Shown in pieces: positions 17,155 through 26,217 of a stretch of 51,801 nucleotides of DNA. Below the pieces are notes generated by a model. It was not told the DNA's origin, searched no databases, and saw nothing but the letters and a program-made list of their open reading frames with translations. This DNA is from a virus: positions 1-51,801 of IMG/VR virus record IMGVR_UViG_3300025085_000033, one strand, 5' to 3'. A program made the position numbers and the translations under genes. Each line of letters begins with the position of its first letter. Positions within the stretch are counted from its first letter, which is position 1.

Positions 17155-17759
17155 TGAAAAGTTTATATGACTTTATTGTAAAACCAATAGGAGATAAATA
17201 CAACAATTTAGTAGATATTGAAGGTAAACAATTAATTGTAAATACAAAAATTGAAAACTGGAAGTTTGTAAATAGACTAGCCATAGTTGTAGAGACACCA
17301 ATTGCTTTTTCAACACCAATAAATAAAGGTGACTTAATTATTATACATCAAAATGTATTTAGAACTTTTTACGACATTAAAGGTAAAAAGAAAAAAAGTA
17401 GATCTTACTTTAATAATGATTATTACTTTTGTGCCGCTGATCAAATATATTTATACAAAAACAATAAAGATTGGCAAACTATAAACGATAGATGTTTTGT
17501 GTCACCTATAAAAAGCAATGACAATCTAACGGTTGATAAAGAACAAAACCTTATAGGTATATTAAAATACGGTAATAAGTCCTTAGAAGCGCTTAAAATA
17601 AACCCTGGAGACCTTGTTGGTTATACGCCTAATGGAGAATGGGAGTTTATTGTAGAAGACAAACGACTTTATTGTATGAAATCTAATGATATTGTAATTA
17701 AATATGAATACCAAGGAAACGAAGAAGAATATAATCCAAGCTGGGCAAATAGCAGTTGA
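17154..17759 (+). CDS. Tandem GroES-fold (co-chaperonin-like) protein
   Basis: 201 residues, not a plain GroES but apparently two GroES-like folds in one chain. Half 1 opens FIVKPIG (7-13) and has INKGDLIIIHQNVFR (56-70); half 2 opens CFVSPIK (114-120) and has LIGILKYGNK (133-142), then KINPGDLVGYTPNGEWEFIV (148-167) and KRLYCMKSNDIVI. The order KPI strand, G-x-(V/I)L strand, GD-(L/I)(I/V) strand, xxY-x-M-x-x-x-DI ending is that of GroES. A Lys-rich loop (KGKKKKSR, 77-83) is inserted in half 1. The T4 gp31 precedent shows phages use such proteins for capsid folding. It lies just upstream of packaging and head genes. The assignment is by pattern and internal duplication; a partner for the groEL-like ring at 7833 is inferred. 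Confidence 0.55.
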   Translation: MKSLYDFIVKPIGDKYNNLVDIEGKQLIVNTKIENWKFVNRLAIVVETPIAFSTPINKGDLIIIHQNVFRTFYDIKGKKKKSRSYFNNDYYFCAADQIYLYKNNKDWQTINDRCFVSPIKSNDNLTVDKEQNLIGILKYGNKSLEALKINPGDLVGYTPNGEWEFIVEDKRLYCMKSNDIVIKYEYQGNEEEYNPSWANSS

Positions 17760-17979
17760 AGAATTAATAAAAGTGGCTAAAGAAGCTATTGTTGATTCAG
17801 GAGATGACATTACAGCCGACAGACTTAAAAACGCGGCAGCTACTAAAAAGCTGGCTATATTTGATGCTTTTGAAATACTTAGTCGTATTGAGGACGAAGA
17901 AAGTTTGTTAAATGAAAAACCTAAAAAAGTAAAAGAAGAAAGAACTTTTAAAGGTTTTGCTGAAGGAAGATCAAGTTAA
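17704..17979 (+). CDS. Small protein upstream of terminase, possible small terminase subunit
   Basis: 91 residues, all-helical, acidic in the middle. It overlaps the tandem GroES-like gene by 56 bases and its TAA shares its last base with the ATG of the large terminase gene. The position directly before terL and the helical pattern (GQIAVEELIKVAKEAIVD, LKNAAATKKLAIFDAFEILS) would suit a small terminase subunit, which recognises phage DNA, but no helix-turn-helix is convincing. Start chosen at the only nearby ATG (17704). Confidence 0.5.
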   Translation: MNTKETKKNIIQAGQIAVEELIKVAKEAIVDSGDDITADRLKNAAATKKLAIFDAFEILSRIEDEESLLNEKPKKVKEERTFKGFAEGRSS

Positions 17980-20192
17980 TGTATAATCAATTATTATATA
18001 AAGTCTTAAAAGACCATGTAAAACCCAAAGTTATTAAAAGACTAAATAGGTATAATAAATGGGAATATGGGTACAATGAGGAGCACGATGTCGTTGTTAT
18101 TAGCAAAGATGGAACAATAGGTGAAATATACGAAATACAAAACTTAAAAATAGCTCTACCTGAATCAAAGGAAGTACATAGCTTTAAAACTGATAAATGG
18201 GAATACACTGAATATCCAAAAGAATTAAAAAAAATAAAATCAGTATTTGATTGGAAACAATATCCAGTTGATTTTAAAGAAAAATGGTATAACTACATAG
18301 ATATAGAATTTGAAAGAAGAGAAAAAGGTTTTTGGTATTATAACAAGGGTATTGCTACTTATATCACTGGCACTCATTACATGTACCTGCAATGGTCCAA
18401 AATTGATGTTGGGCAGCCAGATTTTAGGGAATCAAACAGATTATTCTATATATTCTGGGAAGCTTGCAAAGCAGACGAAAGATGTTATGGAATGTGTTAT
18501 CTTAAAAACCGTAGATCAGGATTTTCTTTCATGTCCTCAGCTGAATCGGTCAATATGGCAACAATATCCTCAGACTCACGGTTTGGCATATTGTCTAAAT
18601 CTGGCCCCGATGCTAAAAAAATGTTCACGGATAAAGTTGTACCGATATCAGTTAACTACCCGTTCTTTTTCAAACCAATACAAGACGGAATGGATAGACC
18701 AAAGACCGAGCTTGCTTATAGAGTTCCAGCGTCTAAATTTACAAGAAGAAAACTTGATACAAATGAAACAGTTGAAGAAATAACAGGTCTTGACACAACA
18801 ATTGATTGGAAAAATACAGGTGATAACTCTTATGATGGTGAAAAGCTAAAATTATTAGTTCACGATGAAAGTGGTAAATGGGAAAAACCTAATAATATAC
18901 TTAATAACTGGAGAGTTACAAAAACAACATTAAGACTAGGTGGAAGAATTATAGGTAAATGTATGATGGGTTCTACTTCAAATGCCTTAGACAAGGGTGG
19001 TAGTAATTTTAAAAAACTATACTATGATTCAAACGTTGAAGAAAGAAACGCCAATGGAGAGACTCGCTCAGGACTATATTCTCTGTTCGTACCTATGGAA
19101 TGGAACTACGAAGGATACATTGATTCTTATGGAATACCTGTGTTTGAAACTCCAGAAAAAGAAACTTACGGTCCTCACGGAAATAAAATAAAGATAGGCG
19201 TAATAGAGTATTGGCAAAATGAAGTTGATGGATTAAAGAAAGATCAAGACGGTTTAAATGAATTTTATCGTCAGTTTCCAAGAACAGAGCAACACGCTTT
19301 TAGAGATGAAGCTAAACAGTCTTTATTTAATTTAACAAAAATATATGAGCAAATTGATTACAATCAAGATGCTAGAAGTGAAACTTTAGTAACAAAAGGC
19401 TCTTTTCAATGGCAGAATGGTATAAAAGACACTAGCGTGTTATTCGTTCCAAATAAAAATGGTAGATTTAATATAACTTGGGTTCCACCATTTGATTTAC
19501 AAAATAGAATTATTATTAAAAATGGAATTAAATATCCTGGAAATGAACACTGTGGTGCATTTGGTTGTGATCCTTACGATATATCAGGTACTGTTGATTC
19601 TAGAGGTTCTAACGGATCACTTCACGGATTAACTAAGTTTTCAATGGAAGACGTGCCTAATAGTTTGTTTTTTTTAGAATATATAGCAAGACCTCAAACA
19701 GCTGAAATATTTTTTGAAGATGTACTAATGGCGTGTGTATTTTACGGTATGCCATTATTAGCAGAAAATAATAAGCCAAGATTACTATATCACTTTAAAA
19801 GAAGAGGTTATAGAGGATACAGTATGAATAGACCTGATAAGGTTTATATTAAACTTTCAATAACAGAAAGAGAAATAGGTGGAATACCTAATTCTAGTCA
19901 AGACATAAAGCAAGCTCACGCGGCCGCTATAGAAACTTATATAGAAAACAATGTGGGTAATTTAGGGGAAAAATACGGTGATGTTTATTTTCAAAGAACA
20001 CTGGAAGACTGGGCAACTTTTGATATTAATAACAGAACAAAACATGATGCTTCTATTAGTTCAGGATTAGCTCTTATGGCTTGTAATAAAAATTTATATA
20101 CTCCAGTTTTTAAAAGAAAATTAGAACAAAAACCTTTAGGGTTTAAAAAGTATGATAATAAAGGATTTAGTTCAAAAATAATAAATAAATGA
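17979..20192 (+). CDS. terL: Terminase large subunit
   Basis: 737 residues, motor ATPase plus nuclease that pumps DNA into the prohead. Walker A is of the deviant type in LKNRRSGFSFM (175-185), lacking the canonical GKT as in crAss-like terminases; the arginines likely replace the P-loop lysine. Walker B and catalytic acid are LLVHDE (292-297, D296-E297), followed by CMMGSTSNALDKGG as the coupling motif. The RNase H-like nuclease domain begins at FGCDPYD with D531, and a late TKHDASISS may give the last metal-binding Asp. It overlaps the portal gene by 4 bases. The ATP-binding variant and size fit the Bacteroidota podovirus group. Confidence 0.9.
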   Translation: MYNQLLYKVLKDHVKPKVIKRLNRYNKWEYGYNEEHDVVVISKDGTIGEIYEIQNLKIALPESKEVHSFKTDKWEYTEYPKELKKIKSVFDWKQYPVDFKEKWYNYIDIEFERREKGFWYYNKGIATYITGTHYMYLQWSKIDVGQPDFRESNRLFYIFWEACKADERCYGMCYLKNRRSGFSFMSSAESVNMATISSDSRFGILSKSGPDAKKMFTDKVVPISVNYPFFFKPIQDGMDRPKTELAYRVPASKFTRRKLDTNETVEEITGLDTTIDWKNTGDNSYDGEKLKLLVHDESGKWEKPNNILNNWRVTKTTLRLGGRIIGKCMMGSTSNALDKGGSNFKKLYYDSNVEERNANGETRSGLYSLFVPMEWNYEGYIDSYGIPVFETPEKETYGPHGNKIKIGVIEYWQNEVDGLKKDQDGLNEFYRQFPRTEQHAFRDEAKQSLFNLTKIYEQIDYNQDARSETLVTKGSFQWQNGIKDTSVLFVPNKNGRFNITWVPPFDLQNRIIIKNGIKYPGNEHCGAFGCDPYDISGTVDSRGSNGSLHGLTKFSMEDVPNSLFFLEYIARPQTAEIFFEDVLMACVFYGMPLLAENNKPRLLYHFKRRGYRGYSMNRPDKVYIKLSITEREIGGIPNSSQDIKQAHAAAIETYIENNVGNLGEKYGDVYFQRTLEDWATFDINNRTKHDASISSGLALMACNKNLYTPVFKRKLEQKPLGFKKYDNKGFSSKIINK

Positions 20193-22603
20193 TTTATAGC
20201 AATTACGTAGGTTCGTTTCCTAGTCAAGTAGTATCTGATGAAGAAAAGCAAAGTTATGATTACGGTTATGCCGTGGGACGAGCTATTGAAGGAGAATGGT
20301 TCTCTGGAGATAGAGGTGGTTTAGGCAATAGATATCAGAATAGTTGGTTGAATTTTCATAGATTAAGACTTTATGCTAGAGGAGAACAACCTGTACAAAA
20401 ATATAAAGATGAATTAGCTGTAAATGGAGATTTATCTTATTTAAATTTAGACTGGAAGCCAGTTCCTATTGTTCCTAAGTTTGTGGATATAATTGTAAAT
20501 GGAATGTCTCAAAAAATATTTGACATTAAAGCATTTGCACAAGATCCTGAATCTTTAAAACAAAGAACAAAGTATGCTGATGCTATAATGAGAGATATGT
20601 ATGCTAAGGAAATGATACAAGCAACAAATGAGGCAACTGGTATGAATTTCTTTAATACAAACGACCCTAACAATATACCTGAATCTCAGCAAGAGTTAGA
20701 TTTGCACATGCAACTTAGTTACAAACAATCTATAGAAATAGCTGAAGAAGAAGCAATAGAAAATGTTTTAGCTTTTAATAAATATGATTTAATTAAAAAA
20801 AGGTTAATACAAGATTTAACTATAATAGGTATAAGCGCTGTTAAAACTGATTTTAATTTAGCTAATGGTGTTACTATAAACTATGTAGATCCTGCTAATT
20901 TAGTTTACTCTTACACTGAAGATCCTAATTTTGATGACATATATTATGCTGGAGAAGTTAAATCTATAAGTCTAGTAGAATTAAAAAAGCAATTTCCTGG
21001 TTTATCAGATGAAGAATTAAAGAAAATAGAAAAATTTCCTGGTGATGCTAATTATACTAGAAATTTCTATGCTCAACAAGATTCTTATAATCAAGTTCAA
21101 GTATTGTACTTTGAATATAAAACTTATAGCAATCAAGTTTTTAAAATAAAACAAACAGACCAAGGATTAGAAAAAGCTCTAGAAAAACCAGATACTTTTA
21201 ATCCGCAACCAAATGATAATTTTGAAAGAGTAGGTAGAAGTATAGAAGTTTTATACACTGGTGCTAAAATATTAGGTCATGAAATGATGTTGGATTGGAG
21301 ATTGTCAGAAAATATGACTAGACCTAATTCTAATGTTACTAAAGTTAACATGAATTATTCTATATGTGCTCCTAGAATATACAAAGGTATGATAGAGTCT
21401 ACAGTTAGTAGAATAACAGGTTTTGCTGACATGATTCAATTAACACATTTAAAGCTCCAACAAGTTTTATCAAGAATGGTTCCAGATGGCGTTTTTGTAG
21501 ATGTAGACGGTTTAGCTGAAGTAGATTTAGGAAATGGAACAAACTACAATGCTCAAGAGGCATTGAACATGTATTTTCAAACAGGTTCTATAGTAGGTAG
21601 ATCTATGACTCAGGATGGTGATCTAAATAGAGCCAAAGTTCCAATTCAAGAATTACAAACATCTTCAGGAGGTCAAAAAATAGCAAGTCTAATACAGACA
21701 TATCAATATTATTTGCAAATGATAAGAGATGTGACTGGCCTAAATGAAGCCACAGACGCTAGCACTCCAGATAAGGATGCTTTAGTTGGTTTGCAGAAGC
21801 TTGCAGCGGCAAATTCAAATACAGCGTTAAGACACGTTATGCAAGGTGGTTTGTTTTTAACTTTAAGAACATGTGAAAATATAGCTTTAAGGATAGCTGA
21901 CGCATTAAGTTATCCACTAACTAGAGCTGCTTTAATAGATTCTATATCTTCTTATAACACTGGAACATTAGAAGAATTACAAGATAGAAACTTGCAAGAT
22001 TTTGGAATATTTTTAGAACTAGAACCAGATGAAGAAGCTAAAGCTCAATTAGAGCAAAACATACAAATAGCTTTACAAAGTGGCGGAATAGATTTAGATG
22101 ATGCCATAGATATTCGACAGGTTAAAAACATAAAATTAGCAAATGCTCTTTTAAAACAGAAAAGAAAAGAAAAAGCAAAACAAGATCAAGCTAATCAAAT
22201 GGCTAATATTCAAGCTCAAGCTCAAGCAAATTCTCAAGCTGCTCAACAGGCAATTGAAGCTGAAATGCAGAAACAACAAGCTTTAGCTGAAACTGAAATA
22301 CAAATAGAAACATCTAAAATGCAACTTGAAATTAAAAAAATGTTGCAAGAGGCCGAACTCAAAAAAGTTTTAATGGCGGAAGAGTTTCAATACAATATGC
22401 AGCTAGCGCAAATAAAATCTAGTGCAGAAACAAAAAAAGAAGGAGAAATTGAGAACAGAAAAGATAATAGAATAAAAATGCAAGGTACTCAAGAATCTCA
22501 ATTAATAAATCAAAGACAAAACAACACATTGCCTCAAGACTTTGAATCCGCTGGATTTGACAATTTAGGAGGTTTTGGATTAGAGCAATTTGATCCTAGA
22601 TAA
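20189..22603 (+). CDS. Portal protein (crAss-like type)
   Basis: 804 residues. It follows terL and precedes scaffold and capsid, the standard portal position. Recognisable elements are RLYARGEQPVQKYKDEL near residue 65, then LNLDWKPVPIVPKFVDIIV, a signature I recall from portals of crAss-like phages, a central wing/stem region, and a long Gln/Ala/Glu-rich helix (about 650-760) forming an extended C-terminal barrel or coiled coil. Twelve copies would form the vertex ring through which DNA enters and leaves. The ATG overlaps the terL stop by 4 bases. Confidence 0.85.
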   Translation: MIYSNYVGSFPSQVVSDEEKQSYDYGYAVGRAIEGEWFSGDRGGLGNRYQNSWLNFHRLRLYARGEQPVQKYKDELAVNGDLSYLNLDWKPVPIVPKFVDIIVNGMSQKIFDIKAFAQDPESLKQRTKYADAIMRDMYAKEMIQATNEATGMNFFNTNDPNNIPESQQELDLHMQLSYKQSIEIAEEEAIENVLAFNKYDLIKKRLIQDLTIIGISAVKTDFNLANGVTINYVDPANLVYSYTEDPNFDDIYYAGEVKSISLVELKKQFPGLSDEELKKIEKFPGDANYTRNFYAQQDSYNQVQVLYFEYKTYSNQVFKIKQTDQGLEKALEKPDTFNPQPNDNFERVGRSIEVLYTGAKILGHEMMLDWRLSENMTRPNSNVTKVNMNYSICAPRIYKGMIESTVSRITGFADMIQLTHLKLQQVLSRMVPDGVFVDVDGLAEVDLGNGTNYNAQEALNMYFQTGSIVGRSMTQDGDLNRAKVPIQELQTSSGGQKIASLIQTYQYYLQMIRDVTGLNEATDASTPDKDALVGLQKLAAANSNTALRHVMQGGLFLTLRTCENIALRIADALSYPLTRAALIDSISSYNTGTLEELQDRNLQDFGIFLELEPDEEAKAQLEQNIQIALQSGGIDLDDAIDIRQVKNIKLANALLKQKRKEKAKQDQANQMANIQAQAQANSQAAQQAIEAEMQKQQALAETEIQIETSKMQLEIKKMLQEAELKKVLMAEEFQYNMQLAQIKSSAETKKEGEIENRKDNRIKMQGTQESQLINQRQNNTLPQDFESAGFDNLGGFGLEQFDPR

Positions 22604-22618
22604 AACAATTATCAATTT

Positions 22619-22638
22619 TTTAATTATATTATATTATG
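22619..22638 (+). promoter_or_regulatory. Leader repeat copy 1 (scaffold gene)
   Basis: The 20-base sequence TTTAATTATATTATATTATG, including the start ATG of the scaffold gene, is repeated exactly at 25385-25404 at the start of the gene after the capsid protein. It lacks a Shine-Dalgarno box and likely serves translation, or transcription, of strongly expressed late genes. Confidence 0.5.
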
Positions 22639-23838
22639 TCAAAAGAAACAAAAACAAATGAACCTGTAAAGCAGGAAGGAGATTTTAAAATAAAATCTAA
22701 GAAAAAAACGCCTAAAAAATTAACAACGCCAGAAGCAACATTAAAAATGGATCTAGCTGCTGTTAAAAAAGAAGAACCTATAAAAGTTGATTTAACAAAA
22801 AAACAAGAAACAGATGCCGTTCAAAAACAAGAAACAGAGAGCAGCGTGTTACGCGAAGAAGGATCCAAGGTGGAATTGCAAACAGTGGGACAAGGAGACG
22901 AAAAACCCGCTGAGAATGTTATTAAAGAAATACCAGTAGCAGAAGAAAAAGTAAAAGAAATTGAAAAAGAAGTAAAAGAAGCTATAAGAGACGAAGAAGT
23001 TTTAGGTAGAAAACTACCAGAAAATATTGAAAAATTAGTTTCTTTTATGGAAGAAATACCAGGTTCTACTATAGAAGATTATGTAAGGTTGAGTGCTAAT
23101 TACGAAGATGTTGATGATAACACTTTACTTAGAGAATACTACAAAAATACACGTCCACATTTAGAATATGATGAAGTTAACTTTTTATTAGAAGATAATT
23201 TTAACTATGATGAAGAGGTAGACGAAGAAAGAGACGTTAGAAAGAAAAAACTAGCGTACAAAGAAGAAATTGGAAAAGCTAAAAGCTATTTAGAAGGTCT
23301 TAAATCTAAATATTACGATGAAATCAAGTTGAAATCAAACGTAGATAAAGATCAACAAAAAGCAATTGACTTTTTTAATAGATATAATGAAGATCAAAAA
23401 GTGGCATCTAAACAACGCGAAGTTTTTAAGAAAGTTACTGAAGATACTTTTAATGATAAATTCGAAGGTTTCGATTTTAATTTAGGAGATAAAAACTTCA
23501 GATACAATGTAAAAGACAAAAGCGATGTTATGGAAAAACAGTTAGACATTAACAATTTCGTTAAGACGTTCTTAAATGAAAAAAATGAACTATCAGATCC
23601 TAGTGGATACCACAAAGCCATTTATGCTGCTAGAAACGCAGATACAATAGCCAAACACTTTTATGAACAAGGCAAAGCTGACGCTGTTAAAGACGTTGTT
23701 GCTAAGTCAAAAAACATAACCACTGAGCCTAGAAAAGAAGGTAATACTGGTAGTGTTTTTGTTAATGGATTAAAAGTTAAGTCTATAAGTGGTGCTGATT
23801 CTTCAAAATTAAGAATAAAAACTAAAAAATTTAACTAA
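22636..23838 (+). CDS. Putative head scaffolding protein
   Basis: 400 residues between portal and major capsid protein, the usual scaffold slot. The N-terminal ~110 residues are disordered Lys/Glu/Gln (with KKQETDAVQKQETES repeats), the middle is highly acidic (YEDVDDNT, NYDEEVDEERDVRKKK) and predicted helical, and the C-terminus ends basic (KLRIKTKKFN) as in proteins that bind capsid subunits. No protease motif is visible. Function is inferred from position and composition. Confidence 0.7.
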   Translation: MSKETKTNEPVKQEGDFKIKSKKKTPKKLTTPEATLKMDLAAVKKEEPIKVDLTKKQETDAVQKQETESSVLREEGSKVELQTVGQGDEKPAENVIKEIPVAEEKVKEIEKEVKEAIRDEEVLGRKLPENIEKLVSFMEEIPGSTIEDYVRLSANYEDVDDNTLLREYYKNTRPHLEYDEVNFLLEDNFNYDEEVDEERDVRKKKLAYKEEIGKAKSYLEGLKSKYYDEIKLKSNVDKDQQKAIDFFNRYNEDQKVASKQREVFKKVTEDTFNDKFEGFDFNLGDKNFRYNVKDKSDVMEKQLDINNFVKTFLNEKNELSDPSGYHKAIYAARNADTIAKHFYEQGKADAVKDVVAKSKNITTEPRKEGNTGSVFVNGLKVKSISGADSSKLRIKTKKFN

Positions 23839-23852
23839 AAAAAATAAAAATT

Positions 23853-25313
23853 ATGGCTTTAAATCCGCAATTTGGAGGATTAGTTCCTTCACAAGCGCAA
23901 GAAATCTTAGCAAATAATTATCTACAGTGGACTAATAATGGTGGTGCTGCAGGTATTCCAAATGACTTTGTAGATTTCGCGCAACAATACTTACCTGAAG
24001 TATACGAACAAGAAGTAGAGCGTTATGGAAACAGAACGTTATCTGGTTTTTTACGTATGGTAGGGGCAGAAATGCCAATGACTTCTGATCAAGTAATTTG
24101 GTCTGAACAAAATAGATTACACATCGCTTATGATGGCTGTACATTTACATCTGCTACAGGTGTTGTAGTGGTTAATCCTGCTGCTAATGCAGATATTCAA
24201 AATGTTATTTCAGTAGGTGCTACTGTTGTAATTATGGATAACTTTGGTGCTGAAGCAAAATGTTATGTTTCTGCTTCTGTTCCAGGCGCTGGTGCTGGTG
24301 CAACTATTACAGTACAACCTTACACAGCTGCTAACTTAGCAGGAGCTGGATTAGTAGGTGCTGTAAAAGTATTTGTATACGGTTCTGAATATGCTAAAGG
24401 ATCTTCAACTCCTAATTTTAGCGCTGCTACTCCTGCGGGATATGTAAGTGTTGAACCTCAATTTACACAATTTTCAAACTCACCAATCATAATTAGAAAC
24501 AAATACGTTGTAAATGGTTCTGATATGGCTCAAATCGGTTGGGTAGAAGTTGCAACTGAAGACGGTACATCTGGATACTTATGGTATTTAAAAGCTGAAT
24601 CTGAAACTCGTTTACGTTTTGAAGATTACTTAGAAATGTCAATGGTTGAAGGTGAACTTGCTGCTGCAAACTCTGCTGCATTAGCTGCTGCTCAAAAAGG
24701 TACACAAGGTCTTTTTGCGGCTATTCAAGATAGAGGTAATGTACAGACTGGATTTACAGCTGCTGCTGGAATTGATGCTTTTGATGCAATACTTAAGAAC
24801 TTAGATACTCAAGGAGCTATTGAAGAAAACATGTTATTCTTACAGAGACAAACTGCTTTGGATTTTGATGATATGTTAGCTTCTATTTCTGGTGGATACG
24901 CTGGAGGTACTGCTTTTGGGTTGTTTGAGAATTCTGAAGAAATGGCTTTAAACTTAGGCTTTAGCGGTTTCCGTAGAGGATCTTATGATTTCTACAAAAC
25001 AGATTGGAAATACCTAAATGACGCTTCTACAAGAGGCGCTATTTCTGGCCCTTCTTCAATTGAAGGTGTATTAATTCCTGCTGGAACTTCTACAGTTTAC
25101 GATCAAATTTTAGGTACAAATATTAGAAGACCATTCTTACACGTGCGTTATAGAGCTTCTCAAGGAGATGACAGACGTATGAAGTCTTGGTTAACTGGTT
25201 CTGCTGGTGGTGCATTCACTTCTGATCTAGATGCTATGGAAGTTAACTTCCTGTCTGAAAGATGTTTAGTGACACAAGCTGCTAACAACTTTGTATTGTT
25301 CAAGGGATTATAA
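23853..25313 (+). CDS. Major capsid protein
   Basis: 486 residues. It lies downstream of the scaffold, has a strong terminator behind it, and its codon use is visibly richer in GCT/GCA/GGT than its neighbours, all expected for the most abundant virion protein. A helical N-arm (QEILANNYLQWTNNGGAAGI) leads to LRMVGAEMPMTSDQVIWSEQ, then a Gly/Ala/Val-rich segment (about 90-200) that looks like an insertion domain, and a C-terminal half (ETRLRFEDYLEMSMVEGEL, RFxHVRY-like FLHVRYRASQ, VNFLSERCLVTQAANNFVLF) consistent with an HK97 fold of the crAss-like type. Assignment rests on context and recalled family likeness. Confidence 0.85.
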   Translation: MALNPQFGGLVPSQAQEILANNYLQWTNNGGAAGIPNDFVDFAQQYLPEVYEQEVERYGNRTLSGFLRMVGAEMPMTSDQVIWSEQNRLHIAYDGCTFTSATGVVVVNPAANADIQNVISVGATVVIMDNFGAEAKCYVSASVPGAGAGATITVQPYTAANLAGAGLVGAVKVFVYGSEYAKGSSTPNFSAATPAGYVSVEPQFTQFSNSPIIIRNKYVVNGSDMAQIGWVEVATEDGTSGYLWYLKAESETRLRFEDYLEMSMVEGELAAANSAALAAAQKGTQGLFAAIQDRGNVQTGFTAAAGIDAFDAILKNLDTQGAIEENMLFLQRQTALDFDDMLASISGGYAGGTAFGLFENSEEMALNLGFSGFRRGSYDFYKTDWKYLNDASTRGAISGPSSIEGVLIPAGTSTVYDQILGTNIRRPFLHVRYRASQGDDRRMKSWLTGSAGGAFTSDLDAMEVNFLSERCLVTQAANNFVLFKGL

Positions 25314-25340
25314 AAAATAGTCCAAAATTAATGTAATTTT

Positions 25341-25365
25341 TACCCTCGTTGTATTTACGGGGGTA
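25341..25365 (+). terminator. Terminator after the major capsid gene
   Basis: Stem TACCCTCG / CGGGGGTA (25341-25348 and 25358-25365, one T-G pair) with a 9-base loop; the flanks AATTTT and AATTATTA lengthen it. It ends 28 bases after the capsid stop codon region. The U-tract is imperfect. Confidence 0.75.
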
Positions 25366-25384
25366 ATTATTACTTTTAAAATTA

Positions 25385-25404
25385 TTTAATTATATTATAT
25401 TATG
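25385..25404 (+). promoter_or_regulatory. Leader repeat copy 2 (gene after capsid)
   Basis: Exact second copy of the 20-base TTTAATTATATTATATTATG found at 22619-22638, ending in the start codon of the gene at 25402. It directly follows a terminator, so it might also contain a promoter. Confidence 0.5.
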
Positions 25405-26157
25405 AAAAAACAACAAGAAAATCAGTGGGAAATAAAAGATAGAAAATATGTTTTATCTAATAACTTAGAACCACTAACATTTACTATACCTTCTAAACAT
25501 ACAAGAAAACATGCTTTATTGTATTTTGACGAAGAAAATGGAAAACAAAAAGAAATTAGATATGCAACTAATCAAGATTCTCCGTTTGTAGAAGAACAAA
25601 AAGGTGAAGCAACATTAGGTCATATTATATTTAAAAATGGAGTATTAGCTGTAACTAAAGAAAAACAAAACTTACAAAAACTGTTATCACTATACCACCC
25701 ATTAAGAAATAAAAGTTATTTTGAATTTGACCCCGTAGAAGTAGCGGTCGATGAGCTAGATTTATTGAATCTTCAAGTTGACGCTTTAAACGCTGCTAGA
25801 AATGTGGATATAAATATAGCAGAAGCTATAATGAGGGTAGAAATAGGATCTAAGGTGTCTACGATGAGTTCTAAGGAACTTAAAAGAGATTTACTTATAT
25901 TTGCTAGAAGTAATCCTGAGTTATTTATAGAATTAATAAATGATGAAAACGTTGAGCTTAGAAACTTTGCTATAAAAGCGGTAGAAGCAAATATCATAAA
26001 TTTATCTCAAGATCAAAGATTCTTTACTTGGGCTACAAATGGAAAGAAACTAGTTACAGTTCCTTTTGATGAAAATCCTTACTCCGCAATGGCTTCGTTT
26101 TTCAAAACAGACGAAGGTGTTGAAATATTTAAATCTATAGAGAAAAAGTTTAAATAA
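25402..26157 (+). CDS. Hypothetical late protein after capsid
   Basis: 251 residues, unrecognised. The N-terminal ~110 residues are beta-rich (EPLTFTIPSKHTRKHALLYF, ATLGHIIFKNGVLAVT), the rest helical (ELKRDLLIFARSNPELFIEL, LRNFAIKAVEANIINL). The same type of protein seems to follow the capsid gene in related Bacteroidota podoviruses by recollection. It is a single-gene unit between two hairpins. A minor head or head-completion role is possible. Confidence 0.5.
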   Translation: MKKQQENQWEIKDRKYVLSNNLEPLTFTIPSKHTRKHALLYFDEENGKQKEIRYATNQDSPFVEEQKGEATLGHIIFKNGVLAVTKEKQNLQKLLSLYHPLRNKSYFEFDPVEVAVDELDLLNLQVDALNAARNVDINIAEAIMRVEIGSKVSTMSSKELKRDLLIFARSNPELFIELINDENVELRNFAIKAVEANIINLSQDQRFFTWATNGKKLVTVPFDENPYSAMASFFKTDEGVEIFKSIEKKFK

Positions 26158-26174
26158 CATGTAATACTAATATA

Positions 26175-26194
26175 GGGCCCGTTTACTCGGGTCC
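26175..26194 (+). terminator. Hairpin, probable terminator or processing site
   Basis: Stem GGGCCCG / CGGGTCC (26175-26181, 26188-26194, one G-T pair) with a 6-base loop and AT flanks that can pair further (TAATAT / ATATTA). There is no clear U-tract, so termination is less certain than at the other hairpins. Confidence 0.55.
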
Positions 26195-26217
26195 AATATT
26201 ATAATAAAAATATTAAA

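Noticed and set aside
18310-18783. 157-residue + strand frame within terL
   Set aside because: Lies in the Walker A to B region of terL, which is clearly coding in its own frame.
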